A stretch of DNA of 64,000 nucleotides from Klebsormidium nitens (GCA_000708835.1 DF236977.1:284623-348622); one strand, 5' to 3'. Counted from the stretch's first letter, positions 10,462-22,853 are shown. Numbers and translations are program-made. The notes: generated by a model not told the origin, from the letters alone.

Positions 10462-12366
10462 TTAAAGCAGATCCTCTAAAGCAACGGAGCCCCCTTTTCC
10501 GCGCTTCAACCCCGATTGTTTACTCTCTGTTTCTAAGCCCTCTTCTTTGCGGGGTCTTACCTCGGTCGCTTGTACCGCTTGCACTGCATCCCCCGCTGGA
10601 CCATCGAAGCTGGTCCCCAAGTATGACGAAGCAATCTTCTGGGCTTGTGCAAGATCTTTTGCAGGCACTGACTCAACCAACTTGCTGAGATCGCTTCGAA
10701 AGTCTGCTACACTTCGCTCAAGTGCAACTTTGTCTACTTTCTCCGCTGACGTCCTGCTCGCATCCAAGAGTCGTGCATCTAGGTTCTCAAGAGACATTAG
10801 ACTGCTGTCTGCAACGATGCCCACGTTTGCTCCCCAGCCATCTTCAGAAGAATATTGTGTGATCTGGGAGGAACGTTTTACAAAGAGCGAGGTGTCAGAA
10901 GGCTGCACTAGAGGTAAACAGAAAAGTCTATGAAAGTCACGCGCACCCTAAGTTGCCACACAGCGAGCTTTGGGAGGGTTCCAGTGGACTCATAAAGACA
11001 TACGACGAGAATCACAATGTGTTAAGCGAGAATTCAATGGGCGACTTCAAGTCGCACCACTCTGGTTGTTGGCGGACAGCCATCATGAGCATGTTACGCT
11101 TCCCGATTGCAAGCAGGTTCAAGGACGGGCCACATATTCCAGCAAAGTCTGAATTGGGCAGTGCTACGTATATGGAGTTGTGGGTTGTAGACGATTCTAC
11201 GAGCAGCGGCCTTTTCTGACATTTGGATCGCAGGTGGGCCTCACCGCTCGCAGGTCTGTCCTGAAAGATGCAAATGCTCCTGACCGCAACCGCTGCCGCA
11301 ATGCAGGATAGTCTGGCGCATCACCAGCAATAGAGTCTCCTGCAAGGATCTGGTGAATTTGGCATCCGATGGGATGAGAAGAGTAGCCCCCAAGATTTTG
11401 GGGGAAAGACTCACCATGTAACACACATGCATAAGCAGACCTATCAGCAGCCTCCAACAGTCTGAGATACATACAATGGTGGCTTGATCGACCTAATCCG
11501 CATATTCTTGTTTCCCAAAAACTTAGGTCGCTGCCAGCACGGGCATATTGTTGCTGCAACGAAAAAAATCTCATTGCATTGGAGCCCAGCTGATTGTCTC
11601 CTTGCCCACAGCCCAGCTGATTGTCTCCTTGCCCACAGCTCTGATGGTGAAAGAGAGGTGCAGCTTACCCAGCTTTTGTAGTTGTGCATCCGACAGCAGG
11701 ATCTGTGACAGGTATGAATCCAGCGGCTCCAGCTTTTTTCTCTTGATGTAGCGACTCAATGCTCCGTTTAAAAGCCCGTTCTGATCCCCTTTACCCTTTT
11801 GCACCTCAAGCCCTGCAAAGATAAGTTGTAGACATCCGAGTTACATGGCATTGTCTTTCAAGCAGCACCTAGTCTTCCTCTCATCCTTGCTCACAATTCC
11901 AGCCTACAGTTCCAGCTCTGGAAGCACCGGCGCCAGCAATGATGCACGGGCAGCCAAGCACGAGGACGTTGGTGTCACCCTCACCATGAGCTGGCAGCAC
12001 TGGCAGTGCTAGGAATGGAAACGCCGCAATTAGCATTGCCTCCCTCCTTGTCCTTGCCGCACTTGACTTCCCCCGATTCTGACTGTCCATGCATTCTCCC
12101 TCCTCCGTACAGACGGACCTAACATGGATTTTTCTTTGGAGGCCACAGACCCTGATCGGCGGCACTCTTAGCCAGCATTCGCAGCAGTGGCTTCTCTGCC
12201 CCATGGCGGGAAGCACACCCAACAACGGGCTCCCAAGCCAGCTCTGCACCGGAGCACCTATTGCAGCCTTCCGAACCGCAGCAACCCCAGTGGTGGCATT
12301 CCTGGTCACGGCATTCGCAATGGCCGGGCACATTGTGTACGCAGACGCCGCAACCACCATGTTCAT
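10462..12366 (-). CDS. thylakoid-lumen protein, MPH2/TL16-like, with bipartite Tat-type presequence
   Basis: Four exons join in phase: 12366-11985, 11812-11669, 11339-11245 and 10863 to the stop at 10462. The first exon encodes a long presequence of about 127 residues. It starts with Ala/Val/Thr-rich sequence typical of a chloroplast transit peptide. It ends with a twin arginine and a hydrophobic core (RREAMLIAAFPFLALPVLPA), the layout of a Tat thylakoid-transfer signal. The mature part has KLEPLDSYLSQILLSDAQLQ, DAPDYPALRQRLRSGAFASF, then ITQYSSEDGWGAN and a helical C-terminal region. This pattern recalls MPH2/TL16, a lumenal factor that maintains photosystem II in high light; that identification is from memory and tentative. 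The C-terminus is uncertain: a GTAAGA donor at 10560 could replace the last 33 residues by splicing to an exon I could not find. Confidence 0.7.
11585..11638. repeat. 27-bp perfect tandem duplication in an intron
   Basis: The 27 bases at 11585-11611 are repeated exactly at 11612-11638. The pair lies in intron 2 of the thylakoid-lumen gene, close to the end of exon 2 at 11669. It changes no coding sequence. Confidence 0.95.
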
Positions 12367-15300
12367 CAAAGATCTTGTGGATAACCTCTTCTGAAGCCAG
12401 CTCAACGGCGCTTCTTTGCTAGTCGCCTTCTCGTACTTTTGATCCGAGTCAAAGTGCCCTTTGTCCTGGCACCGCCTGCGGTCCCACCTGCGCTCTTGGC
12501 CAGGCTTGCAAGCTTGCCGCTGCAGGCTGAACCTCATGCCAACAATGGCATGATGGGGTCGAGTCCAAGCAAGTCCAAGGTGGAAAATTAGGGTTCTGCT
12601 CACTCATGAGTCTACCGTATGCCAGCGTGCATCATTGAATCGACCGCAATTTCCGGAGCGCGCCTACTGGCGACAATGGCTGCCAAAATCGCTCTTTTCA
12701 GCTGCCAAGCGCTCCCGCCACAGTGCATCACTTTCATAGCTTCAAAACGCCCTGAAGAGCCCTGCTCAAGGGCTTCAGAGTCACACTAGGTGCAAAAAGC
12801 CTAGCTCGCCCCTCGAGCATTACCCATTAGCAAAATGCTTTAATTTGACACAAAGAGCTCTGGTCGCTGACGGCATGGGCATAGCCAGCGGTCTGCGTTG
12901 CAGCACCGGCCAGACCAGCCGCATTGAAGGTGCCAGCTCAGCACATGCACCAATAAGGATTAAATTGCACGCTTACCCGCTGCAAGACGCTGAGCTAAGT
13001 TCCTTGCGTTATTTCTTGAGTCTGGATGATATTGCTCTTTGTTTTAGATCTCCAGTTCTTGTTTGCTTGTTTGCTCTGCATCCCCTGCTTCCAAATCGGT
13101 GCTACTACTTAATTCCCAGTGTCAGGGGACACGTTGGGTCTTTCCCCGGTGGGGATTCTGCAGGTTTCAGTGTTCGCTCCTAGACAGCCAGACTTGTGTG
13201 TATGCTTGCATAGGTTGAGGTTGTCACTCAGCCAGCTTCCTGTGAGACCAGCTGATTACGCGTAGGCTGTTGAGATGGTGTACACATTGCGTGGGAGCTT
13301 ATTGAGAGAGCTAGCACACTTGCGGTCGTCCAGACAGTTGCACATTTGAGAGATCTCTTGGTGGTGTTGGCTTCTGTTGGTATTCCATGGCTACTTTGTT
13401 TAGCATAGAGATCAGGAGTGTTTGCTGTTCGGAGGACATCGTACAGTACAGGCGCTGTGTGGGAGATTTTCTGCCACCCTTGTCTCTGTCTGACTAGTGT
13501 CCTTGTTGCTGGTGCTGCTTGTGACCCTTTGAGTTGCGTCCAAGCTCACAAAGTCTCAAGCCTCCAACTTACAAGCAAAACTTGCCTTACACCAACTTAC
13601 AACTTATTGGCGTACACCAAGCTTGCCTTGTCACAACTACTTATCAAGCCTGCCTATTGCATTGCACCCAATCTTGGCACTTTGGAAGTAAACGCCAGTT
13701 TGTCTAGCGTGTCTCACGGGATTGGTGTCCTACATGAGGATTAGAGCTGATCGTTAGATTGCATTGTTTGTGACGTATTGGTAGCTTTGAGTGTGACTAG
13801 CAGCTTTGATACTGCCGAGGGGAGGCACAGTCTAGAGATTGTGTCCAGAGTATATGCACAAAATTGATACCGCATCGCAACAAATACTAATACTTATTAA
13901 GCTTTCCAACTTATCAGCTCTACAAGCCTACATGTCAGCTTACCAACGTACCGGAATGTGCTGCCAACTTGCTTGCAACGACAGGCTTCATCAATCTGGA
14001 TTTCAACTATTATTGTACTTCAATCACTCAATTTCTACTTGGTACAACTTCAACTTGGCAGCATGGCTCAAAAAGCGTGCGTATGATGCATCAAAAACCA
14101 GCAACAAGTTATACCACGTTCTTCAACCAAGAAAAGATCCATGATATCAACAAGCCGCCTGACATTGTTTATCAGGACACAACTTAATTGGCCACAACTT
14201 TACAAATCTAACACAATTGAAGATTGCCAGCATGTTTCTGGCATGACGAATCCCAGTTATGATCGAACTAAGACATGCTACGATGAGGTTGACTTGTTGC
14301 AATGATCTATCTACAGCCGCATGGTTTTCCAATATCCCGAAGCGAGAGGCTAGCGCTTCTGCTGTCGGATCGATGCTGCTCAGGTCAACTTTTGCGTAGA
14401 TCATCATTCAAGTGCAAACCCTTTGGAGTTGTCCACAACTACTTAGGCCCCTTCTGTGCGAGGTGCCATCTTTTGATGCCACTGCTAGGGGTACTAGCAA
14501 GGACGTGTGACCGAGTGACGACGCTTCTTCGACAACCGGCCAGACCCGACGTCCGAGGACTCTCGCAGAAGCACAGCTTTCGATAGGTCCACATGTGAAT
14601 TAGCTCTTGTCTTATAGATAACATATAAGATAAGAATAATGTTCATCGTTGGGCCTTCATGAGCTTTGCGGTAGATTACCGTAGTGCAAATGCAGCCGAC
14701 GTTGCTAGGGTNNNNNNNNNNNNNNNNNNNNNNNNNNNNNNNNNNNNNNNNNNNNNNNNNNNNNNNNNNNNNNNNNNNNNNNNNNNNNNNNNNNNNNNNN
14801 NNNNNNNNNNNNNNNNNNNNNNNNNNNNNNNNNNNNNNNNNNNNNNNNNNNNNNNNNNNNNNNNNNNNNNNNNNNNNGGTAGATTACCGTAGTGCAAATG
14901 CAGCCGACGTTGCTAGGGTTTACGGATGTCAGAAGTTTCGAACTTGGACTACGCCATGCCCTTGTACCCGCACACCGCCCCATGCCTTTGATACGCACGG
15001 GCTTTAAGAGAAGTATCCATAAAACTTGGTACCCCTGTTGTCCCTTCTACCGGTCATAGGCTCAGTGCTACTTTCAGTGCGCAGCGCTTTGGTTGGAGTT
15101 GCAGAGAAGAGGGCGGTTGTCAGCTACCGGTAACAGAAACGGTAGGTACTTACACGTTGGGATGTTCGAACGGGCACTTCAGATCGTACGTCCTGCAAGA
15201 GGCTATAGGTAGGACGCGATGATACATTGATAGACCTGAACATTCTGCTGCGCTTGCCTTCAACATTTCAAATGCGAATGCCAATGCCAATGGCATTGGG

Positions 15301-15557
15301 TTTGGCAGCTTTGTTGCATGTTCCTTGTTCCTCCCACCCTTCTTTTGTAGCTTCACATTTCTCAGGTTTTCTCTGCTCCTGAGCCTCTTCTTATGTCTTC
15401 CTCTTGATTTCAGCGCTCTCGCACCCTGCGCGAGTGCCCGCAGGATTGGTAACCCATAAGTTGCGCTCTGCCCCATCTCAAACAAGGGGCATGTCAGCTG
15501 CATACCTGGAGCACTGACATTATCTGCCAGAACCAGTCCCAGGCACGCGTAATCCTC
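12367..15557. promoter_or_regulatory. divergent spacer between the lumen protein and the STN8-like kinase; no gene seen
   Basis: About 3.2 kb between two start codons on opposite strands, including the assembly gap. The sequence is AT-richer than the exons, and its open frames are short with no motif. It must contain both promoters. The stretch from 13560 to 14110 is rich in CAACTT/CTTACAA-like words and could be old transposon-derived sequence, but I see no clear terminal repeats. Confidence 0.4.
14670..14919. repeat. 42-bp direct repeat flanking a 166-base N gap
   Basis: The 42 bases at 14670-14711 are identical to those at 14878-14919. Between them lie only N characters (14712-14877). Either the gap hides a tandem array whose units begin with this sequence, or scaffolding left the same contig end on both sides. 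Confidence 0.95.
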
Positions 15558-18500
15558 ATGGCTGCGGCTGCGCAGCTGCCGCAGTTGCGCTTGTATTCTG
15601 TAGGCAACGTGCAAAGGAGCAGAAGCAAGGTGCACGCCCAAGCAGAGCTGACACCGCGACCCTGCAAGCAATGCTGTTGGGCAAGCAGACAGTCTTTGTT
15701 CCTAAGTGGTGCCACCGGCGGGCTGAGACTGACCCCCGCGCCGATACAGACCCCGAAGCCTGCCACTAACAAGGGGCAATGCAGAGCGCTTGCAGACACA
15801 AATGCAGTTGCGGGGGCGCTTGCTGGGTGGGTGCAGGCTCCTTTGTACAAAATTGCTCTCTGCTGATTTTACATGTGCAAAACTTAAGTGGAACTGCAAG
15901 ACAATAGCTGCGCATTCACAGCATTGCAGTCGAGGCCGGTGCCCTTTCTGGAACCTGCACACTGCTATCATCTTCATGCCCAGTCCGATCATGAAGATCA
16001 AAAAACACAGGGCGTTGCTTTTCAGTCCCCCTCCCCCCTTGCAATGTTGCGCAGTTTATCCTCCATGGCCCCCTTGGCATTCATTGAAGGCGAGCACTTG
16101 GCGCGGGGGGCAGTGGCTGCCAGCGTGAGTGCCTGGTACCTGACCGCCAAGCCGGGGGCCCTGCAGGGACTGCTGGACATTGTGGCAGCACCAGCCTCAG
16201 AGCGGCTCTTCAAGTAAGGCACCCGCCACAGAGATCTCATCATCTCCAGAAACGGTGCACCAAGCTTCATACATCTCTTAATATGTACTCCTAGAAGGGG
16301 CTACCAGCCTAGTTGACCTTTTCACCATACTCAAGAATGCTGCATCGCCGCATTACCCCCTTCTTCTGTCCTCTTGTTTGTCTGCATCATGTTTTGGCTG
16401 GTGTATTGGCTCACGGCAGCGCTGCCGTGTGCTGCAGGTCATTTGAGCCCACTGCCGTGCGAGTGGGCAAGCAGCTGGGGGAGGGCAGCTTTGGCGTGGT
16501 CTACAAGGGGTGAGCCACACAAGCATGCCAACGGCAGGCGTCCCGCTGTGCAATGGCAGTCACTCGCTTGGATAATGCCCCATCTCCTCTCAGACTGTTC
16601 CGCAGTTTACCAGAATGACCTGTCCAGTACTGCAGTTGGAATAAGAGCACATTAGCCCCGACCCCCATTGAGTACGGTCCTGTTCCAGAAGTGCAAGCCT
16701 GCTTTTGGTAAGCCTCAACAGGTTCCAGTAGATAGTTCCTCAGCATTGCCCAGCTGTACGAAAGCGACAGCAGCTTCTGAACCAAAGTGGCTATTCTTGG
16801 TCCGAGCGGGCGAAGCCCATGTGTCTAGACCCCCCTCAGTGTCTGTGTCACACTGACTATCCTGGACATTGGCGGCTGGTCTATGATGACCTGTAATATC
16901 CACGGGAGAACCTGAATCGTCAGGCTTTGTGGCCACTAATACAACCAGTGATAGTGTTGCCCTGGTGCATGAAGGTATGTCCCACAGGGGGTCTTAGATC
17001 CCCATTGACTGACATGCTTCACATGGTTGGAGACAAGGTCCTGTATTTGAGGATCTTGTTTGGCCCCGTTCAGGTTCATCAAGGACCCGACCATCCGAGG
17101 TGACGGCCCAGGTGTGCCGGTGGTGCTGAAGAAGGTGAAGGCCAAGGTCTCGGGCGCAGAAGAAATGCGCGCATCAGAGCTCTACTTCAACCAGCGCCTG
17201 CAGCGCACCGCCCCCGGCAGCTGCGCTGAGTTCCTAGGGACCATCAACGTGGAGAAGAGCACACAGAAGAGGCGCCTCAGCTCCAAGCTCAGCGAGGTCA
17301 GCACCCAGGGACAGGCTGACTACGAATCCCCGAAACAGGCTGATTTCTCTGGTCCCTACAGCAGTGTACGACTCCACTTCGGTTCCCTGGGAAAGTCTGT
17401 TCTGAGCAACTGCGTGCGTGCGTCAGCCTGAGCCACTATTTCTCCTGACTTCCCCAGGGCCTGTGGCTGGTGTGGCGGTATCAAGGGGCGTCCTCGCTAG
17501 AGTGGTTCTTGCGGCGGCGTGACGCATTGCCACTGCTGGCGGGGGCTGTGTTGGGTGACAGTGCGATGCAGGTGCGGAACAGCCCCGAGGACCTGCTGCA
17601 GCGCGACTGCGCCGTGGTGCAGGCCGTGATGCGCAACCTGCTGGACAGCCTGCAAGCCATTCATGCCACAGGTGGGGCCCAACTATCCCTTTCACAAGAA
17701 ATGCAGTGGGCAGACACGGCTCCGAGGAGGCTGCAGTGGTGTGCTTGAGAATGCTCTAACTTAGATCAGCATCAGTATGGTGGGCCTGGTTCGAAAGATA
17801 AGGGCGACAGAAATTGGTTCCATCAAGTGCTGACAAAAGTGTGTCATCAGATTGTGCACACTTTGCGGCTTGGTTGCAGTCTTAATCGCAGGAATCACGC
17901 ATTTGGGCATGAGGATGTCACACGAGGCGTTTGGGATTCAATAACGTTTCTCGTCTCCAATCTGATTCGGATTGTTGACTGCGTTTAGGCGTGGTGCACC
18001 GCGACGTGAAGCCCCTGAACCTGGTGCTGGACGAGGAGATGCGCAGCTTCAAGCTCATCGACCTGGGCGCCTGCGTGGACCTGCGCTCGGGATACAACTT
18101 CGTAAGTTCCGCCCCGACACTGTCCCTTTTCGTTTCCACAAGATGGTGGATATCAAAGCGTTCAACCATATGTCTACTTTGTCCCAGTTCTAAGTTGTGC
18201 TTTCACTCCGGCTCCATCCAGCGGTGTTACTCTGCACCTTGTGAATGCACAGCTGGAAAAGCTATCGTAAGTAGCTGACGTGACTTCTCTCCGGTAACTG
18301 CGTGCAGGTTCCGGACGAGACGATCATGGACCCGGTGTACTGCGCCCCCGAGCAGTACGTGTTGCCCATCAGCATGCCGGACGCGCCGCCCGGCCCGCTC
18401 ATGTCGCTGCTGGCCCCGCTGCTGTTCCTGGCACACGCCCCCGACAAGTTCGACCTCTTCTCAGCGGGGCTCGTGCTCGTGCAGCTGGCGGTGCCCTCCC

Positions 18501-21489
18501 TCCGCTCCGACAGGAACCTGGTGAGCCACCCCGGCCGGCCGCTGTGGACAAGCTGGGGCATTGCTTCCGTACAGAGGTTGACTCTGGGATTGGCAGACCC
18601 TGGAGCTCGGCCGCTTTTGTCCCCCCTTCGCCTTCGGATGCCGGCCTGGTCGTCATGCCTTCTCGTGATCGCTCAGTGGTGTGTCATTCCTGTGCTGCGG
18701 CAGCTGTGTGGCGGCAAAGGGCGGCTCTGGGTTTTCCACGGGGCCTGCCCGTCGGCTGAGCTGGCTGCTTTGCTTTGCGTGCAGGCCCTGTTCAATGAGC
18801 AGCTGGCCGACACCGGGTTCGACCTGGACCTCTGGCGCGCTTCCAGCCTCACCTTCCCCGAGGCAGAGCTCCAGATCCTTGATGCCAACGGTGAGCACAA
18901 CACGCTGCTCGCAGCATGTGCAGATATCCATCGAGCTCTGCACCAGACCCTAAGATGCAACCGCAAAGGGTTTCCGTTTTTCAAGAGTCAGAGTGGTGAA
19001 GTATGGAAAGTAGACTTACTCGGATGCGTCTGGTACCGCAAGTACAACAGAGAACTTCGTTGCTGGGCTTCGGAACTTATGAGTCCCTTCAGGAAAGCCT
19101 CGATCCATCTCAAAGCGCAGCCTGAGTTTGAGTCTCTCTTTTCGGTCTTATTTCCGAAGGGAGACGCCCTGGGGAAGAACACCGAGTGTTTGGCGTAAGT
19201 GCAGTAGTCGCCGCGCGTTAATGCCGGGCTGAAAAGCCCCGTGGGCCGGTTCTTGAGGATCTCTTTCTGAAAACACCGCCACCTTCACCCCTCGCCGCCT
19301 CCTTTCTCCAGACGGCGCGGCGTGGGACCTGGCTCGCCTGCTGCTGCAGCCGCGCGAGGGCCTGCGGTGCCGGCGGCCCACAGCAGAGGCGGCGCTGGGC
19401 CACCGCTTCCTGACTGCGTCCCTGCAGTGGCAGACGGAGAAGCGGTCCGGCTCCGCCAAGGGCCGCAGCAAGAGCATGCGCAGGGCGGGCAAGAGCAACA
19501 CGCGGGAGCTCGAGCCGGCATTCGCGCCCACAGGGGCCTTCCGCTTTGCGCTGCCGTTTGGGATCGGGAGCGACGCGGAAGAAGAGTCCGAGCCTGAGGA
19601 GGAGGAGGCCCCCAGGCGGCGCCGGCCGCTCATCCCGTTCTTTGGCCGGCTGCGGAACGACGCGGGTGACGAGGCGCAGGAGGTGGAGAACGGCGGGGCC
19701 AGCTTCGACCGCAAGGTCAAGCTCAAGGCGGCGCCGCAGGGGGCGCAGTCCGCAGTCACGTGGAGCGCCCTCCTGCCGCTGGGCCGTCGCTTGGGCGCAT
19801 CCGCGGAGCCGCAGCCGGCAACCGCTGCAGCCGAGACCGGCTCGGACCGTCTCCTGGGGCTCCGGCGCCTCGTGGGGCTGGACTCGCCGTCAACAGGGGT
19901 TCCGGTCGTGCAGATCCAGAAGAACGAGGGCGAGGAGTTCCCGCACGTGGCCGCACTGGCCGCGCTGCTGGGGCAGACGGCCCTGGCCGGGCCCGCGGCA
20001 GCAGCAGGGGAAGGGCTCGCACCGTGGCGGGACACGCAGGAGCTGGTGGACCTGGGGCGCGCGTCCGCACAGGGACTGGCCAGCAACGCGGGGCCAATGG
20101 CAGCCGCCGGGGGCGTTCTTGCGGGCGTGGGCTGGCTGGTGAGTGGGAAGAGCCCTGCGCGAACGTCTGGCCTCATGGACCGGCGGCATTTTGTGAACTG
20201 CATGTCTGTGGTTGACTCAGACTGGGCTTCGAGCTCCGCCTTCTCCCCGGCTGCTGACCGCGCTGCCCGGCCGCCCGTGCTCGTGCAGGGGCTGACGTTC
20301 GTGAACAGCAGCGTGGAGAGCGGCATCTGGAGCGTCTCGGACCTGGCCGACGCGCTAGGCGCGGCCGGCCTGCTGGGGGTCGTCTACCGCTATGTCCTCA
20401 AGTGAGACCCCCGAGCCGACGGCCCTGGCAGCAAACCAAGATCTCCGTTTTTGTGCTAGTGAAGTTTTTAAGGAGGATCTTGATTCGGGCTTTCTATCTT
20501 ACGGGCGACTTCGGACTGGCGTATCCCTGTCTTAGCTGGCGCCTAGCGATGGTACCCTCGAGTAGCGCGTTCTGCTTCCATTCAAAAGATTTACGATCAA
20601 CCTGGCGGCCGCTAGTTCTGCATCTTCTCCAGAAGCAGACGCAGGATCTCTTCTGTCTCGGATCACAGCAGCCCGTGCAACGACCTCTACATGGCTATCT
20701 TCCCTGCAACTCAGGTTCGTTTTTGGCCGTATCACCCCTGTGGATGCGTCCATGCTTATACTCCCTGACTCGCTCTCACCCCCTGCCCCTGTCGCTCTCC
20801 CGCAGGCCGGGCCTGACCGCCTCCCCCGTGGCCCTTCGGCCGGCCGTTCCTGCGGCTCCTCCCTCTCCCGCGCAGCCGTCGCTGCCGCTGTACGCGCGCA
20901 TGCAGAAGAAGGTGGGCAGCATCCTGGAGCGGGCGGGGCTGAACCGCGCGGGCGGCATGACGCTGAGCTACACCAAGTGGCTCGTCAAGCAGGCCAAGCA
21001 GGGCGGCGGCAACAAGAAGGGCGGCCAGAGCTCGCGAGGTACGGGAGCACACATTAAAGGGTTGCGGGCGAAATCCCTGCTAAGTTGCGACACGGTTGAG
21101 CGCCTCTACATCTTGCAGCTCTCGGTGCTGTCGAACAGCGTCCTGTGCTGGGGTCGAAATTCCACATTTCTGCCCCGTCTTGGCTTGCCCCCGCCCGTTG
21201 CTTAGTCTCTGGTGCTGACAACCGTCGGGGCACTGCAATCCCCACTGGTGTTGCTTTCAAGAATGCACCGGCTCTAGGGCGGGCTCGCTTCTCCTTCAGT
21301 CTGTTATCGGCAACTTTGCTGTGCGCAGGGTTGGTGCGGTCGTTGCGGGAGATGGAGCAGCAGCTGGCCAACCTGGAGGCGGCAGCACGCGACGGGCAGG
21401 AGTTCGACCCGCGGCAGAAGGAGCTGCTCGCGCGTGTGGAGGCGCTGCTGCAGGAGACGGCCGGGCAGGGCAGGCAGGGCGGCCGGTGA
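15558..21489 (+). CDS. STN8: STN8/STN7-type thylakoid protein kinase with long C-terminal extension (906 aa)
   Basis: Twelve exons join in phase: 15558-15844, 16055-16213, 16438-16509, 17074-17296, 17458-17671, 17989-18101, 18308-18520, 18785-18890, 19312-20138, 20289-20401, 20806-21038 and 21329-21489. The first exon looks like a transit peptide and is the least certain; its donor is weak, though its phase fits. One hydrophobic segment (GAVAASVSAWYLTAKPG) precedes the kinase domain, as in STN kinases. Kinase motifs are GEGSFGVVYKG, VVLKKV as the ATP lysine, VVHRDVKPLNLVL as the catalytic loop and LIDLGACVDL in place of DFG. Family-specific blocks are DPVYCAPEQYVLP, KFDLFSAGLVLVQLAVPSLR and the FNEQL segment. 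STN8 phosphorylates photosystem II core proteins and STN7 phosphorylates antenna proteins. The MDPVYCAPEQYVLP block favours STN8 over STN7, not decisively. About 450 residues follow the catalytic core, far beyond the roughly 500-560 total of Arabidopsis STN7/STN8. Confidence 0.85.
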
Positions 21490-22853
21490 CACGCGGGGCG
21501 AGCGGGGGACCGTGTACAGCCGGAAGAAACACGGGGAGGGACGGCCAGCACCAAGGCCACCACCCTAGCAGGAAATGATTTGGAAACATGGTTCGTAGCT
21601 GCGCAGCAATGGTAGGTGTACATGTGCAGAAGTTAGCAGAGCATTAGGGTAGCGCACTAGGGATAGGGCTTGCTTTTGTCAGCTATCAGCGTAAAGGACT
21701 GCGTGTTGCTGGACTGCGTGCCTAAAAATAGGCAATGTGCTGCTGGGGGCTCGAGTGCCGATGCATGAAGACGAGCTCTCCTAGAGTCGCTGAATAAATC
21801 TCACCGACTAGCTGGTGGGACAATCGTCAAGCAAAGATTAGAGAGAGGTAAGAGGAAGGCGAATGGTAGACCTTCGTATTGGTGCACATTGGAGTCTAGG
21901 TCGTACGAAGTGATGCAGATACATCTGTTCATATAGTTTCGGTTTAAGTCGAATTGTGAATGTACGCTTTCAGAAGGAGGTAGACTCGATCAGTGGCCGG
22001 CCATTCGCGTGAACAAGATATGCGGCCGACTGGCAGGGCCGCGCTGCATGGCACAGCCGATCCTCCTAAATCAGACCGGCTCTTCACGAAAGTGGATGTA
22101 CGTCAGGAAAATTTCACAAAACGTGCAAAATGTGCAATTTACCATACAGTACGAACTTACAAGGACATTGAACTACTGGTTGGAGTACATCATCCTGCAG
22201 GATGATGCATACTGACGTTGATGTGTTAACGTGTGTTGTTGATGTGTGCTGACGTTCATGTGTGACGATCCCATGCCCCGCCGCCAATTTCGCTCCAGGA
22301 CTTTTCATGTTTTCGCGATCATGCATGCATAGACGATTGAGAGTACGAGCCATGGGCCAGCTATAGGCTTTCTCTACATGAGTGTAGGTCAAGCTGCCGA
22401 GCGTCATATGGTGCGTACCATGCAGTGCTTTATGATTCTATGTGTGTGTGTATGCATTACGATCTGGCAGCTGACGACTATTACGGAATAGGTTTGCGCA
22501 TTGCAATCTGCCAAACTTTGCGGTCGCTTGGATTGCACGCGCACTGATTCCGAGAGGCATACGAGGCCGGCTGCGCTGGTCAGCCGGCTTTGCAACAGAA
22601 AGATCGTCTCGAGATTGCATGCTTGTTAGTGGTGAGTGACCAAGCTGCATCACAATGCATGCAGGCTAGTTTCACGTATAATTGTCTTTATTTTATTGCA
22701 CCACAACGCTATCTCGTCAGTCCACGTGAGCTGTGCACCTGATCGCGAGGTTTGCCAGGCTTTACAACCTAAACTCTCTAAGTATTTTTGTCGCGCGCGC
22801 TTCCTCAATCGCCCCAAAAATTCCATGGCCGCGGCTGTCGCCCCCGCGAATGA
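21490..22853. other. convergent 3' spacer, no gene seen
   Basis: Spacer between the ends of the kinase and SDR genes. Open frames are short and motif-free. It contains one perfect 20-bp palindrome, listed separately. Confidence 0.5.
22188..22207. repeat. perfect 20-bp palindrome
   Basis: CATCATCCTGCAGGATGATG equals its own reverse complement. It lies about 700 bases past the kinase stop codon and about 650 bases from the SDR stop codon, in the shared 3' spacer. As RNA it would form a stem with almost no loop, so a structural role at the DNA level or coincidence are both possible. Confidence 0.9.

Noticed and set aside
15150-15671. 173-codon minus-strand frame
   Set aside because: No motif, and it overlaps the probable first exon of the kinase on the other strand; likely a chance frame.
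19148-20326. 392-codon minus-strand frame
   Set aside because: Antisense shadow of the GC-rich kinase exon 19312-20138.
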